Shown one piece after another: positions 48,785-57,243 of a stretch of 64,000 bases of DNA. This DNA comes from UBA11524 sp965646445 (GTDB taxonomy: Bacteria; Bacillota; Clostridia; Christensenellales; Aristaeellaceae), in NCBI GenBank assembly GCA_965646445.1, contig CBFFZW010000012.1, forward strand, positions 6,160 to 70,159. Direction: 5' to 3'. Position 1 is the stretch's first letter. The number at the start of each line of letters is the position of its first letter. Made by a program: the position numbers and the translations under genes. The notes under the pieces are model-generated. The model ran no database searches and was not told where the DNA came from. It saw nothing but the letters and a program-made list of their open reading frames with translations.

Positions 48785-50716
48785 TTACTTGCTGGTCTCT
48801 CGGGTGTAATTCAGCAATCCGCCGCACAGGATCATGCCCCGCTGGCGCTGCGTCAGGGGCAGCAGCACGGTATAGTCCTCCTGCTTGGTCAGGTTGCGCA
48901 GGGTGAAGCGCTCGCTGCCCTGCTCCACCAGCGCCCGGACATCCGGCAGGGCCAGCTCGTCGCCCTGGTCAACGCGGTCATAGTCCGCCTCGTCGGCAAA
49001 TGTCATGGGCAGGATGCCGTTGTTGATGAGGTTGGCCTGGTGGATGCGGGCGAAGGACTTTGCGATGACGGCGCGGATGCCCAGGTACAGCGGCACCAGC
49101 GCGGCGTGCTCACGGCTGGAGCCCTGGCCGTAGTTGCTGCCCGCCACCAGCATGCCGCCGCCGGCCGCCTTGGCCCGGGCGGGGAAATCCTTGTCCACGG
49201 GTGTGAGGCAGAAATCGGACAGATAGGGCACATTGGAGCGGAAGGGCAGCAGCTTGGCATCGGAGGGCGCGATGTGGTCGGTGGTGATGTTGTCCTCCAT
49301 TTTCAGCAGCACCTGCCCCGTGACCTCCGCCGTCAGCGGCTTGCCCAGGGGGAAGGGCTTGATGTTCGGGCCGCGCACCACCTCCACCGTGGCCTCCTGC
49401 CCGGCTTCCACCGGCGGAATGACCAGGTTATCCGCCACCTCGAATTTCTCGGGCAGGGGGATGTCCAGGTCGATGTCCAGGCAGCGGGGATCGGTCAGCA
49501 CGCCGGTGAGGGCGGTGACGGCGGCCGTCTCGCAAGAGGTGAGGTAGATGCCGGCGGACTTGGTGCCGCTGCGACCGAAGAAGTTGCGGTTGTTCGTCCT
49601 GACGGAAACGGCGTTGCTCTTGGGCGCCTGACCCATGCCGATGCAGGGGCCGCAGGCGGATTCCAGGATGCGGGCGCCGGCGGCGATCATATCCGCCAGG
49701 GCGCCGTTGCGGGCCAGCATGGTCAGTACCTGCTTGGAACCGGGGCCGATGACCAGGCTGACATCGGGATGCACGGTCTTGCCCTTGAGAATCCGGGCCA
49801 CCCGCATCATATCGGTATAGGAAGAATTGGTGCAGGAGCCGATGAACACCTGATCCACCTTGATGGGGCCGCATTCCGCCACGGTCTCCACCAGATCAGG
49901 CATGTGGGGCTTGGCCACCAGGGGCGTCAGGGTGCTCAGGTCAATCTCCACCATTTCGTCATAGGCCGCGTCGGGGTCGGCAGCCAGGGGGACGAAATCC
50001 TCCTCGCGCTGCTGGGCCTTCAGGAACGCCCGGGTGACGTCATCCGAGGGGAAGATGGACGTGGTCGCGCCCAGCTCCGCGCCCATGTTGGTGATGGTGG
50101 CGCGCTCGGGCACGGTGAGGGTGGCCACGCCGTCGCCAATGTACTCCATCACCTTGCCGACGCCGCCCTTCACCGACAGCCGCCGCAGCACCTCCAGGAT
50201 GATGTCCTTGGCAGCCACACCGTATTGCAGGCGGCCCGTCAGCCTGATGCCCACCACCTTCGGGCAGGACAGGAAGTACGCGCCGCCGCCCATGGCCACA
50301 GCCACGTCCAGGCCGCCCGCGCCGATGGCCAGCATGCCGATGCCGCCGCCCGTGGGCGTATGGGAGTCGGAGCCCAGGAGGGTATAGCCCGGCACGCCGA
50401 AGCGCTCCAGCTGCACCTGATGGCAGATGCCGTTGCCCGGCTTGGAGCAGTAGATGCCGTGCTTCTTGGCCACGGACTGGATGTACTGGTGGTCGTCGGC
50501 GTTTTCAAAGCCGGTTTGCAGGGTGTTGTGGTCGATGTAGGCCACACTCTTCTTGGTGCGGACGCGCTCTACGCCCATGGCCTCAAACTGCAGGTACGCC
50601 ATGGTGCCGGTGGAATCCTGGGTCAGGGTCTGGTCAATACGGATGGAAATCTCCTTTCCGGGCACAAGCTCACCGGAGAGCAGATGCGCGGCAAGGATTT
50701 TTTGGGTCAAATTCAT
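48785..50716 (-). CDS. acnA: Aconitate hydratase, anaerobe type
   Basis: The ATG with CAGGAGG upstream gives 643 residues, the length of the short single-chain aconitases of anaerobic bacteria. Active-site and cluster segments are clear: LLGSDSHTPTGGGIGMLAIGAGG, the first cluster Cys in VFIGSCTNSSYTDMMRVA, CGPCIGMGQ with the other two cluster Cys, RNFFGRSG and the swivel-domain motif GSNYGQGSSREHAA. It interconverts citrate and isocitrate through a 4Fe-4S cluster. It stands alone with its own promoter. No citrate synthase or isocitrate dehydrogenase gene is nearby. Confidence 0.95.
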   Translation of the reverse strand: MNLTQKILAAHLLSGELVPGKEISIRIDQTLTQDSTGTMAYLQFEAMGVERVRTKKSVAYIDHNTLQTGFENADDHQYIQSVAKKHGIYCSKPGNGICHQVQLERFGVPGYTLLGSDSHTPTGGGIGMLAIGAGGLDVAVAMGGGAYFLSCPKVVGIRLTGRLQYGVAAKDIILEVLRRLSVKGGVGKVMEYIGDGVATLTVPERATITNMGAELGATTSIFPSDDVTRAFLKAQQREEDFVPLAADPDAAYDEMVEIDLSTLTPLVAKPHMPDLVETVAECGPIKVDQVFIGSCTNSSYTDMMRVARILKGKTVHPDVSLVIGPGSKQVLTMLARNGALADMIAAGARILESACGPCIGMGQAPKSNAVSVRTNNRNFFGRSGTKSAGIYLTSCETAAVTALTGVLTDPRCLDIDLDIPLPEKFEVADNLVIPPVEAGQEATVEVVRGPNIKPFPLGKPLTAEVTGQVLLKMEDNITTDHIAPSDAKLLPFRSNVPYLSDFCLTPVDKDFPARAKAAGGGMLVAGSNYGQGSSREHAALVPLYLGIRAVIAKSFARIHQANLINNGILPMTFADEADYDRVDQGDELALPDVRALVEQGSERFTLRNLTKQEDYTVLLPLTQRQRGMILCGGLLNYTRETSK

Positions 50717-50762
50717 GAAGAAGCCTCCTGTTCGTCGAGGATAATCTGGTGCATACAAAAAC

Positions 50763-50791
50763 ATGATACCGTTTCTCCGCCCCGCCGTCAA
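50763..50791 (-). promoter_or_regulatory. Aconitase promoter
   Basis: On the minus strand TTGACG (50791-50786), 17 bases, TATCAT (50768-50763), about 45 bases before the aconitase ATG. Confidence 0.7.
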
Positions 50792-50903
50792 CCATCCGCC
50801 GCCGAAAGAACACAGAAAAGACCAACGCCGGCGGAATATAAAATTTTTTCGTCCATCCGGCAGGAATTCCGCGAAAGACGGCGTATTCTTTATTTTGTCA
50901 CCT

Positions 50904-50991
50904 GCGGGAATGGCGGAATTGGCAGACGCGCTAGATTCAGGTTCTAGTGAGGGCTAACTTCATGCAGGTTCAAGTCCTGTTTCCCGCACCA
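50904..50991 (+). tRNA. tRNA-Leu (anticodon CAG)
   Basis: A class II tRNA with encoded CCA: acceptor GCGGGAA/TTCCCGC, anticodon stem-loop CTAGA-TTCAGGT-TCTAG, a long variable arm (TGAGGGCTAACTTCA) and T arm GCAGG-TTCAAGT-CCTGT. Its last six bases are part of the attachment core of the mobilizable element that follows. Confidence 0.93.
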
Positions 50992-50994
50992 AAC
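50986..50994 (+). other. attL core of the mobilizable element
   Basis: GCACCAAAC covers the tRNA-Leu 3' end and three bases beyond. The same nine bases occur at 60460-60468. To its left is chromosomal tRNA sequence and to its right the element. Confidence 0.8.
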
Positions 50995-51144
50995 CAATAT
51001 AATCCGAACTTGTTTCCGATAGGAGATGGGTTCGGATTATTTGTTTTCTTTGATCGTTACGAAACCGCCTATTTTCGCAACGGGGTGAAGCGCAAACCGA
51101 CTTCCAAGCCAAGAGGGCCACGGAAAAAGAAGAAATCTATATAA
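50995..51144 (+). other. Displaced 3' coding segment of the serine recombinase
   Basis: An open frame of 49 codons runs directly from the attL core and ends at TAA (QYNPNLFPIGDGFGLFVFF, then VKRKPTSKPRGPRKKKKSI). It has no start codon of its own. Its frame matches that of the recombinase at the attR core (GCA CCA AAC read as Ala-Pro-Asn in both). Joining the element ends in the excised circle would make it the C-terminus of the recombinase. In the integrated state its first bases (AATCCGAAC with GTTCGGATT, then a T-rich run) can serve as a new terminator for tRNA-Leu. Confidence 0.75.
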
Positions 51145-51149
51145 ACGCA

Positions 51150-51191
51150 AAAAAGCGGGGTGCCACCCTTTTCGGATGACACCCCGCTTTT
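51150..51191. terminator. Intrinsic terminator at the element's left end
   Basis: AAAAGCGGGGTG pairs with CACCCCGCTTTT (loop CCACCCTTTTCGGATGA). It is symmetrical enough to act for both the leftward mobilization operon and any rightward transcript. Confidence 0.8.
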
Positions 51192-51200
51192 GCTATGCCA

Positions 51201-51380
51201 TTATTCTGTTTTTGCCTCTTGCTTCTCTATTTCTCTCTGCTTCTTCCATTCAGAAAACTCCCGCTGCCCTTCCTCGCTCTCATAGAAGGCCAGAATGTCC
51301 GGCAGGAGGCAGCGGGCTATTGCTTCGATCTGGTGCTGGGGAATATCGGTGTTGTTGATCAGCTTTTTTCTTCTACCCAA
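51201..51380 (-). CDS. Small conserved protein of mobilizable elements
   Basis: Best started at TTG (CGGAGGT five bases upstream), giving 59 residues: GRRKKLINNTDIPQHQIEAIARCLLPDILAFYESEEGQREFSEWKKQ and a charged tail. The motif IEAIARCLLPDI--F-ESEEG--EFEEWK is familiar from small proteins beside MobV relaxases in Clostridial elements. No activity is known to me. It is the last gene of the leftward mobilization operon, 28 bases behind the relaxase. Confidence 0.65.
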   Translation of the reverse strand: MGRRKKLINNTDIPQHQIEAIARCLLPDILAFYESEEGQREFSEWKKQREIEKQEAKTE

Positions 51381-51408
51381 ATGTACCTCCGTGTTTCTCA
51401 AAGATGGT

Positions 51409-52365
51409 TTACAGATCGTGATCTTTGGGTCGCTGCTGGCGCTGCTGCTCTCTGAGTATCCGACGCACCTCAGGGGGAATACTGTCCACAAACCGCCGCA
51501 GCCGCTCGTTATCCTTTTTCAGTGTCAACACCTCCATCTGCTTCTGTATGCTCTTTTCGCTGTTGACCTTTTCCTTCAAGCCCTCGTTCTCCTGCGTCAG
51601 ATAGTCGATGGTGGCTTGGTATTTCTTCATCTGTCCCAAATGCTTTTCCAGCCGGGAGAAATATGGCCCCACCATCTCCAAAATTTCGTCTCGTTTTTTC
51701 CCGGCGTTCAGCACCCCGATTTCCGACACCGCCTTTTCTATGGCCTGCTGTTGCCGGGTGAGGTCTACGGACTGCTTGAACAACCATGTGGGAATGTGCT
51801 TGCGCTTGGTGACAAGGGCGCTCTCGCCCCGCTTGAGGACGGGGAACACCTTTTTCATGTGGGCGTGAAACTCGTCCTGCCATTTTGAAAGCTGCGCCCG
51901 GTTGCCCAAAATCTCCTTTGCAGACAGCCGCCCGTCCTCTGTGATGGGGGTAAAGCACAGGTGAAGGTGAGGTGTTTTTTCATCCATGTGTACCACAGCG
52001 GAAAAGATGTTCCCCCGGCCCACCTTCTTCTCCATAAAAGCTACCGCTTCGGTGAAGTAGGCTTGTATTTCTTTCTTGCTTCGGTCTGTGAAGAACTCCG
52101 GGCTGGCGGTAATCAGCGTGTCCACAAACATAGTGCTGTCCTTCCTGGTACGGCACCCCGCCGCCTTGATGCGAGTGTCAATTTCCTTTCGGTACTTCTG
52201 CGCAGGCTGAATAATGTGAAAATTGTCCTTGCTTTTACTGATGTCAATATCGGGATTGCTGGCGTACTTCTCCTTTGTGCGCTCGTGGTGTGCTTCCAAT
52301 GCCCCTGCCGGCCCCGCCTTGTGTTTGGCAAAGCGTAAAATTGCGTGCTGTGCTTTTTGTGCCAT
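51409..52365 (-). CDS. MobV-family relaxase (Mob_Pre plasmid recombination enzyme)
   Basis: A 318-residue relaxase with GGAGGTAC before its ATG. The N-terminus (HAILRFAKHKAGPAGALEAHHERTKEKYASNPDIDISKSKDNFHI) has the MobV motif I. The catalytic His triad region reads SAVVHMDEKTPHLHLCFTPI (HxDExxPHxH). The C-terminal about 100 residues are a coiled coil (EKHLGQMKKYQATIDYLTQENEGLKEKV). It nicks an oriT and pilots the strand into a recipient through a helper's channel. The matching oriT-like site lies at 57614-57645. Its length is short for the family but all catalytic parts are present. Confidence 0.93.
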   Translation of the reverse strand: MAQKAQHAILRFAKHKAGPAGALEAHHERTKEKYASNPDIDISKSKDNFHIIQPAQKYRKEIDTRIKAAGCRTRKDSTMFVDTLITASPEFFTDRSKKEIQAYFTEAVAFMEKKVGRGNIFSAVVHMDEKTPHLHLCFTPITEDGRLSAKEILGNRAQLSKWQDEFHAHMKKVFPVLKRGESALVTKRKHIPTWLFKQSVDLTRQQQAIEKAVSEIGVLNAGKKRDEILEMVGPYFSRLEKHLGQMKKYQATIDYLTQENEGLKEKVNSEKSIQKQMEVLTLKKDNERLRRFVDSIPPEVRRILREQQRQQRPKDHDL

Positions 52366-52374
52366 TGTACCTCC

Positions 52375-52587
52375 TTACCGCTTGCGCTTGACCCAGACAA
52401 TGTCATAGTCCAGCACATCCGCAAGCTCCACGGCTTCTTGGTATCGCAGGGAAGCCCGACGCAATTTGCCGGATAGATTGGGGACGCTGCGGCTCCAATC
52501 GTAATCGTCGTACAGCCTATCCACCACCTCTGTCATGGTCATGCCAGAACGGACAATATAGGACTTGATTTCTTCTCGAATGCCCAT
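52375..52587 (-). CDS. Small DNA-binding-like accessory protein of the mobilization operon
   Basis: The chosen ATG (AAAGGAGAGAG upstream) gives 70 residues: MGIREEIKSYIVRSGMTMTEVVDRLYDDYDWSRSVPNLSGKLRRASLRYQEAVELADVLDYDIVWVKRKR. The helical pattern SGMTMTEVV---L----SV-NLS-KL-R-SLRY-EA-ELADVL-YDI looks like a compact XRE-like DNA-binding fold. It is nine bases upstream of the relaxase gene and is probably a relaxosome or regulatory protein. Similar proteins are often misnamed flavin-dependent oxidoreductases in databases. Confidence 0.75.
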   Translation of the reverse strand: MGIREEIKSYIVRSGMTMTEVVDRLYDDYDWSRSVPNLSGKLRRASLRYQEAVELADVLDYDIVWVKRKR

Positions 52588-52854
52588 TGTTCTCTCTCCT
52601 TTCCATGTCTGCCCCACAAAGAGCAATATTCGGTTTCGCTGTTTTGTGTGGGATTTGCCGGAAATGAAAAAAAGCCCGCCAAACCGTGAACTCCGTTCGC
52701 TTTACGGTGGCGCGCTCTCCAGAAAATAACCGACACAAAAACAGTCAATCGTTCATTCAACGGCGATCCTTCAAAAATTCGGGGGAATTTTCACCTCTTT
52801 TCATCCGGCTAGAGCGCAAAAAAGCCACGCACAACCTTCTGGTCTGCGTGGCTT

Positions 52855-53718
52855 TCATACGCTGCATCTGTACTTTTGAAGTTTCTTTTTTACCTCCTCC
52901 ACTCGTTTGATAACTCCGCTGTGGTTTTTATACCCCAGCTTGTCCGCAATTTCCTCGTAAGTAAATCCATCCTGTCTCAGTTCAACAATCTGCCGATCTT
53001 TCAGGGGCAAGGTCTTTAAAAACCGTTCCACAAAGTCCTTAGCGATCACATATTCCTCTACATTTTGGCTTGGATCTGGAATATGGAAAATAGGACTGTC
53101 GTCATCACTGTTTTCCAGCATTCCTTCCAGTGAAACGGTCTGTACCTTCTTGGAGCGGGTGTGATACCACCTGCGGAGGAAGTCTTTGCGAGCGTTGGTA
53201 TCCCATTTTTCAAAATCTTCATCGCAGGGCATTTCTCGCACGATGTCCAAAATTGGTTGCCACCCCTGCTCCGTAATCGCACGCTTCACCACATGGGCAA
53301 ATAATTCTCTTACCTGATCGGCGTCTGGGAGCGGAATTTGTGTTCCAGGCTTCATGCGAAATAAAAGCTGCAATCCCCAACCACATTCCTGATCTATTAA
53401 GCTGGCCCAAAGTGGTAGCGCATAGGAGAGCCGCCAAACTGGACAGTAGCCAGTGTAGTGTTCTTTCCACCCGCCAAAGCCAAAGTGCGGAAAGGCCAAA
53501 GCAGCGGTGGCATCCATGATGTCCTTCAAGAAAGCGTCGCTGTCGAGCAAGTCCATCATCGGTTCGGATGCCGCTATTTCAGAAAGACACCGTGGCAGTG
53601 CATTCAGCGTAGGATACCTAACGATCTGGTCTTCCGGGATAAGATAGACAAGAGGCAGATAGCGGATGTTGCTGTCAAAGGGAAAAGTTACTTGCATATG
53701 CGGATGTGGTTCGTCCAT
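52855..53718 (-). CDS. Sigma-70 region-4-like regulatory protein of mobile elements
   Basis: A 287-residue protein with AAAAGGAGGT before its ATG. The first about 190 residues match nothing I know (FPHFGFGGWKEHYTGYCPVWRLSYALPLWASLIDQ is a notable aromatic stretch). The C-terminus is a clear sigma region 4 (AKDFVERFLKTLPLKDRQIVELRQDGFTYEEIADKLGYKNHSGVIKRVEEVKKKLQKY). It probably binds promoters of the element without the core-binding region 2. The 3' end overlaps a hairpin (AAGCCACGCA with TGCGTGGCTT) that likely terminates the gene. The 267 bases between it and the mobilization operon are empty. Confidence 0.75.
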   Translation of the reverse strand: MDEPHPHMQVTFPFDSNIRYLPLVYLIPEDQIVRYPTLNALPRCLSEIAASEPMMDLLDSDAFLKDIMDATAALAFPHFGFGGWKEHYTGYCPVWRLSYALPLWASLIDQECGWGLQLLFRMKPGTQIPLPDADQVRELFAHVVKRAITEQGWQPILDIVREMPCDEDFEKWDTNARKDFLRRWYHTRSKKVQTVSLEGMLENSDDDSPIFHIPDPSQNVEEYVIAKDFVERFLKTLPLKDRQIVELRQDGFTYEEIADKLGYKNHSGVIKRVEEVKKKLQKYRCSV

Positions 53719-53843
53719 AGGGCTGACCTCCTTTTATGTTTTAAAATATGTTATCTATTATAATACGACATAAGTATATACTTTTTGTTCCTAGAATTCA
53801 AAAATATTTTTGGCGTATATACGGGCAGTTGCTTAAAAAGCCC

Positions 53844-53872
53844 TTGCCTAATTTCGCTTAAACGAATATACT
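53844..53872 (+). promoter_or_regulatory. Promoter of the defence operon
   Basis: TTGCCT (53844-53849), 17 bases, TATACT (53867-53872), about 50 bases before the small HTH gene. On the other strand a TATAAT (53764-53759) probably serves the sigma-like gene. Confidence 0.65.
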
Positions 53873-53920
53873 AATAATGGTTTAATATTACCCCATGAGA
53901 CAAACTTTGAGGTGTCACAA

Positions 53921-54115
53921 GTGAACGGATATATGACGGTACAGGAAGCCGCTGAAAAATGGGGTGTGACTCCCCGGCAAGTCCAAATTTTGTGCAAAGA
54001 AAACCGAATTGCCGGTGCGGCGCGTATGAGTCGGATTTGGATCATCCCAGAAAATGCAGAAAAGCCGACTAAAGATAGCAATACAAGAGCGAGGACAAAA
54101 GATGACAAACAATAA
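53921..54115 (+). CDS. Small helix-turn-helix protein (MerR/excisionase-like)
   Basis: The GTG at 53921 (GAGGTG six bases upstream) gives 64 residues: NGYMTVQEAAEKWGVTPRQVQILCKENRIAGAARMSRIWIIPENAEKPTKDSN and a basic tail. The first half is an excisionase-type winged helix (MTVQEAAEKWGVT-R-VQ-LC-ENRI-GA-R----W-IP). It overlaps the methyltransferase gene by 14 bases and is probably the control protein of the restriction-modification operon. Confidence 0.75.
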   Translation: MNGYMTVQEAAEKWGVTPRQVQILCKENRIAGAARMSRIWIIPENAEKPTKDSNTRARTKDDKQ

Positions 54116-55292
54116 TTTGACAATGATTGACTTATTTGCGGGTGCAGGTGGATTGTCTGAGGGACTTTCTGAGGCTGGATTTCACAGTCTATTCGCTTCA
54201 GAAATCATGCCTGTTTATGCTGCAACATATCAGAAAAATCACCCTTCCGCTAGGGTCTTAACAGCAGATATTCGTAGTATAGACGCAAATCAAATTCGAG
54301 AAGAACTTGGTATTGAGCGTGGAGAGTTAGATTTACTTGCCGGCGGTCCTCCGTGTCAGGGATTTTCAATCAATGCTCCAGTCAGAAGTGTACTTGACCA
54401 AAGAAATCATTTGTTCAAAGAATATTTGCGCTTTGTAGATGCTTTTGCTCCAAGGGCAATTTTGATTGAGAATGTTCCCGGACTTGTTTCTTTTGAACAT
54501 GGTGCCACTCTGCACGCCATTCTCAATGCTTTGGCAGAACTAGGGTATGGCGCTGATGTGCGTATCCTTGGTGCTGCATATTATGGTGTCCCCCAAATGA
54601 GGTGGAGAACCATCATTCTTGGCTTGAGGGGGAAGAACCTTCCTTCTTTGGCATTCCCGGAGCCGCTCTACCATGCGCCAGTGAAGCCCAATTTTACCAC
54701 TACATTTGACGGCCAGTTACTCGTAAAGCTCCCTTCGCCTGAAGCATCTGCTAAATTCACCACAGTGCAGGAAGCTATTGGCGATCTTCCGCCATTGAAG
54801 TGTGGGGAAAGAGGTGCTGAAGTAAAAGAATATATATGTGAGCCAATGTGTGATTATCAGAAACGAGCGCGTATCGGTAGTTGTGGAATATATAATCATG
54901 AAGCTCCCCGGCTTTCTAAAGAAAATCAAGAGAGATTGAAATACATTAAGCCTGGTGGGAATTGGACAGATATACCTGATGAGCTTTTGCCAAAAGGTAT
55001 GAAAAGGGCCAGAAAATCTGATCATACCAAGCGATATGGCCGTGTTACTCCTGATGGTTTGGCTTCGACTATTTTAACTAAATGCGATCCTCATTGGGGC
55101 GCTTATTTCCATTATAATCAAGATCGCTCTTTTACTGTTAGAGAGGCCGCCCGCCTACAATCCTTTCCAGATCACTTTATCTTTACTGGCACGCAAGGAC
55201 AGCAGTTCGCTCAGGTAGGAAACGCCGTGCCTCCTTTGCTGGCAGAAGCTGTTGGTCTTGCACTCAAATCTATTTTAGAGGAGGGGTCTTAA
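54102..55292 (+). CDS. DNA cytosine-5 methyltransferase
   Basis: The ATG after GAGG gives 396 residues. C5-methylase motifs stand in order: I MIDLFAGAGGLSEGLSEAGF, IV with the catalytic Cys in LLAGGPPCQGFS, VI ILIENVPGLVSF, VIII YYGVPQMRWRTIILGLR and X QFAQVGNAVPPLLAEAVGLAL. The target-recognition part spans about residues 180-310. It directly precedes a NotI-like endonuclease gene (one base between them). By analogy with NotI it may protect GC-rich eight-base sites. The real target is not visible. Confidence 0.95.
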   Translation: MTNNNLTMIDLFAGAGGLSEGLSEAGFHSLFASEIMPVYAATYQKNHPSARVLTADIRSIDANQIREELGIERGELDLLAGGPPCQGFSINAPVRSVLDQRNHLFKEYLRFVDAFAPRAILIENVPGLVSFEHGATLHAILNALAELGYGADVRILGAAYYGVPQMRWRTIILGLRGKNLPSLAFPEPLYHAPVKPNFTTTFDGQLLVKLPSPEASAKFTTVQEAIGDLPPLKCGERGAEVKEYICEPMCDYQKRARIGSCGIYNHEAPRLSKENQERLKYIKPGGNWTDIPDELLPKGMKRARKSDHTKRYGRVTPDGLASTILTKCDPHWGAYFHYNQDRSFTVREAARLQSFPDHFIFTGTQGQQFAQVGNAVPPLLAEAVGLALKSILEEGS

Positions 55293-55293
55293 A

Positions 55294-56205
55294 ATGGCTG
55301 GATATATTTCGGAGTTTTTCGGTTATCGTGCAGAAGATAAATCCTCACAAGCTGCAACAGCAGCAGCTCGTCAGGTTTGTCCTTTTCTCGGAACTCAATG
55401 CACAAAAGTTTTGTCGCGGGATAGAATTATTTCTGGAGTCTGTGCAGTTCGACAGAAAACACCAGGGTCTCCGGATGTCATCTGTTGTCCAAATCGGATT
55501 TATGCCGAAGATTACAAGATGCTCCACTTAGTCGCGCAGCAGGCATTTGGCTGTGAGTTAGGACTTTACTCTGGGAGAGCAGCAGTAGAAAAAGCCAAAG
55601 CGGAAAATGGAGCTATTGCTGTTTTTGGGCATGGATGGGGCGGAGAGTTACGACTGCCCCAAAGGGCCGGGACAGGCTCCTACTTTGTTGATTGGGTGTT
55701 GGCACGCTTGGATGGAGCCGGAGAGCTTGTTGAATTTACAGCTATCGAAGTCCAAACTATTGATACCACAGGAAACTACCGTGAAGCCCGCAATGCACTT
55801 ATGGAAAACCGAGACATCGTTGCAGACACTGTCGGATTGAACTGGGAAAATGTTTCTAAGCGTATTATCCCACAATTGATTTATAAAGGGCAGGTTTTGC
55901 AGCGAGAGGATTTGTGTAGAACAGGCTTGTTCTTTGTGTGTCCCAAAGCTGTATACGATCGAGTTCTCAACCGACTGGGAGGAAAAGAACGCATTCCACG
56001 CTTTCCAACACAACCAGCTTCTATCCATTTTCTTGCCTATGACTATCTGGAAACAACTGGTGAAGGAACGATTACTCCTCTTGGTATCTTGGAGGAACAC
56101 TGCACAACGGTTTACAAAGTCCAAGAAGCCTTTTCTTCCATGAATCTACCAGAAGGCAATGTTTACCGGGATGCTATTCGCAGGTCTCTATATGGGATGG
56201 AATAA
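55294..56205 (+). CDS. NotI-like type II restriction endonuclease
   Basis: A 303-residue protein with AGAGGAGGGG before its ATG. The N-terminal Cys pattern (CPFLGTQCTK, SGVCAVR and VICCPNRIY) fits the iron-binding Cys4 site of NotI-family enzymes, and FFGYR at the start also recurs there. The middle GSYFVDWVLARLDGAGELVEFTAIEVQTIDTTGNYR can supply a PD-(D/E)XK-type core (D then ExQ). It lies one base after a C5-methylase gene, completing a type II restriction-modification pair. AT-rich compared with the chromosome. Confidence 0.85.
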   Translation: MAGYISEFFGYRAEDKSSQAATAAARQVCPFLGTQCTKVLSRDRIISGVCAVRQKTPGSPDVICCPNRIYAEDYKMLHLVAQQAFGCELGLYSGRAAVEKAKAENGAIAVFGHGWGGELRLPQRAGTGSYFVDWVLARLDGAGELVEFTAIEVQTIDTTGNYREARNALMENRDIVADTVGLNWENVSKRIIPQLIYKGQVLQREDLCRTGLFFVCPKAVYDRVLNRLGGKERIPRFPTQPASIHFLAYDYLETTGEGTITPLGILEEHCTTVYKVQEAFSSMNLPEGNVYRDAIRRSLYGME

Positions 56206-56244
56206 GTGGGTTTTCTACATTTTCATCCCTTTTAGGAGAAGCTT

Positions 56245-57243
56245 ATGAAAGAATGGAAGAATGTTAAGCTTACATCTAAAGGCCAAGAGTATGTTGAGCC
56301 GTGTGAGTTGAAAACTGGTTTGCGCAGTTCGTCAAGAGCAGTTTTCTTTAGAAACACCCATCAAACGACTGGCGAAAAAATAGTCTCATTGAAAATTGCT
56401 CGATATAGGAAAGTCAATGGAACATTTTATGAAAAGCAAGACAAATCAATTACGCTTTCCTGTGGAGAGATTGATAAACTAATAGAGTATATTCAAGAGT
56501 ATTATGCGCCCTTAAACACGGGAATGTCCGAGTTTATTTCGGTAGACAAGGATGCTGCCGAGTTGTTTGCTAAAGTTCGTGACTTGGGAATTCCCGATGC
56601 AGAAGTTGTGAAAAAGCTTCATGAATCTGGGATACTTACCGAGAACCTGAGCGTTGCTATTACGGCAGCAGAAAGAAATCGTGCAGTCAGTGAATTCGAG
56701 CAAGCTATCAGTAGCGGCTATCCTGAATCATATTGGCAAGATTGGTTCAGCCGAAATAAATGGGTGCTTGGGTCCGAATATCTGAATATATTGCCAGAAC
56801 GAGATATTGATGTCACAGATATTGCAGATTATTTAATGAGAGCTATCGATGGTTTTCTTGATGTTGTAGAAATAAAGCGTCCTGATCTACCATTTTGGAC
56901 AAGGCCAGATTCACATGGAAATTTATGCCCTTCTTCCCAGCTTACTGCTGCGATAACCCAATGCTTGAACTATTTATATAAAATAGAGCTTCAATCTAAT
57001 TCCGTGGAGTTCATGGAACGGGTAGAGGATACAAAAACCGTCAAACCTCAATGTATGTTGGTGTACGGTCGATCAGTTGACTGGGATGATAATGAATTAA
57101 AGTCCTTGCGAATCTTAAATGCCGCATATCATCAATTGCATATCATAACTTATGACCAACTATTAATGCGAGCAAAACTCCTACTTGGAATTGAGAATGA
57201 AACTGCTGACGAGGAAGAAGATTTTTCCGAATGGCCGTTTTAA
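56245..57243 (+). CDS. Shedu-like anti-phage nuclease (DUF4263)
   Basis: A 332-residue protein with TTAGGAGAAG before its ATG. The C-terminal half matches the SduA/DUF4263 nuclease: FEQAISSGYPESYWQDWFSRNKWVLGSEY, then ERDIDVTDIADYLMRAIDGFLDVVEIKRPDLPFW with PD-(D/E)XK residues (D, then EIK), and QLTAAITQCLNYL. The N-terminal about 140 residues vary among Shedu proteins and probably sense the target. Shedu systems protect against phage as single-gene systems. It follows the restriction pair by 39 bases, making this a three-gene defence cargo. Confidence 0.85.
   Translation: MKEWKNVKLTSKGQEYVEPCELKTGLRSSSRAVFFRNTHQTTGEKIVSLKIARYRKVNGTFYEKQDKSITLSCGEIDKLIEYIQEYYAPLNTGMSEFISVDKDAAELFAKVRDLGIPDAEVVKKLHESGILTENLSVAITAAERNRAVSEFEQAISSGYPESYWQDWFSRNKWVLGSEYLNILPERDIDVTDIADYLMRAIDGFLDVVEIKRPDLPFWTRPDSHGNLCPSSQLTAAITQCLNYLYKIELQSNSVEFMERVEDTKTVKPQCMLVYGRSVDWDDNELKSLRILNAAYHQLHIITYDQLLMRAKLLLGIENETADEEEDFSEWPF

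Noticed and set aside
48662..50947. Plus-strand open frame of about 760 codons
   Set aside because: Antisense of aconitase, whose cluster ligands and signature motifs are intact.
50947..51144. Possible small free-standing gene starting inside tRNA-Leu
   Set aside because: The only start codon lies within the tRNA and has no ribosome site. The frame is better explained as the displaced recombinase C-terminus.
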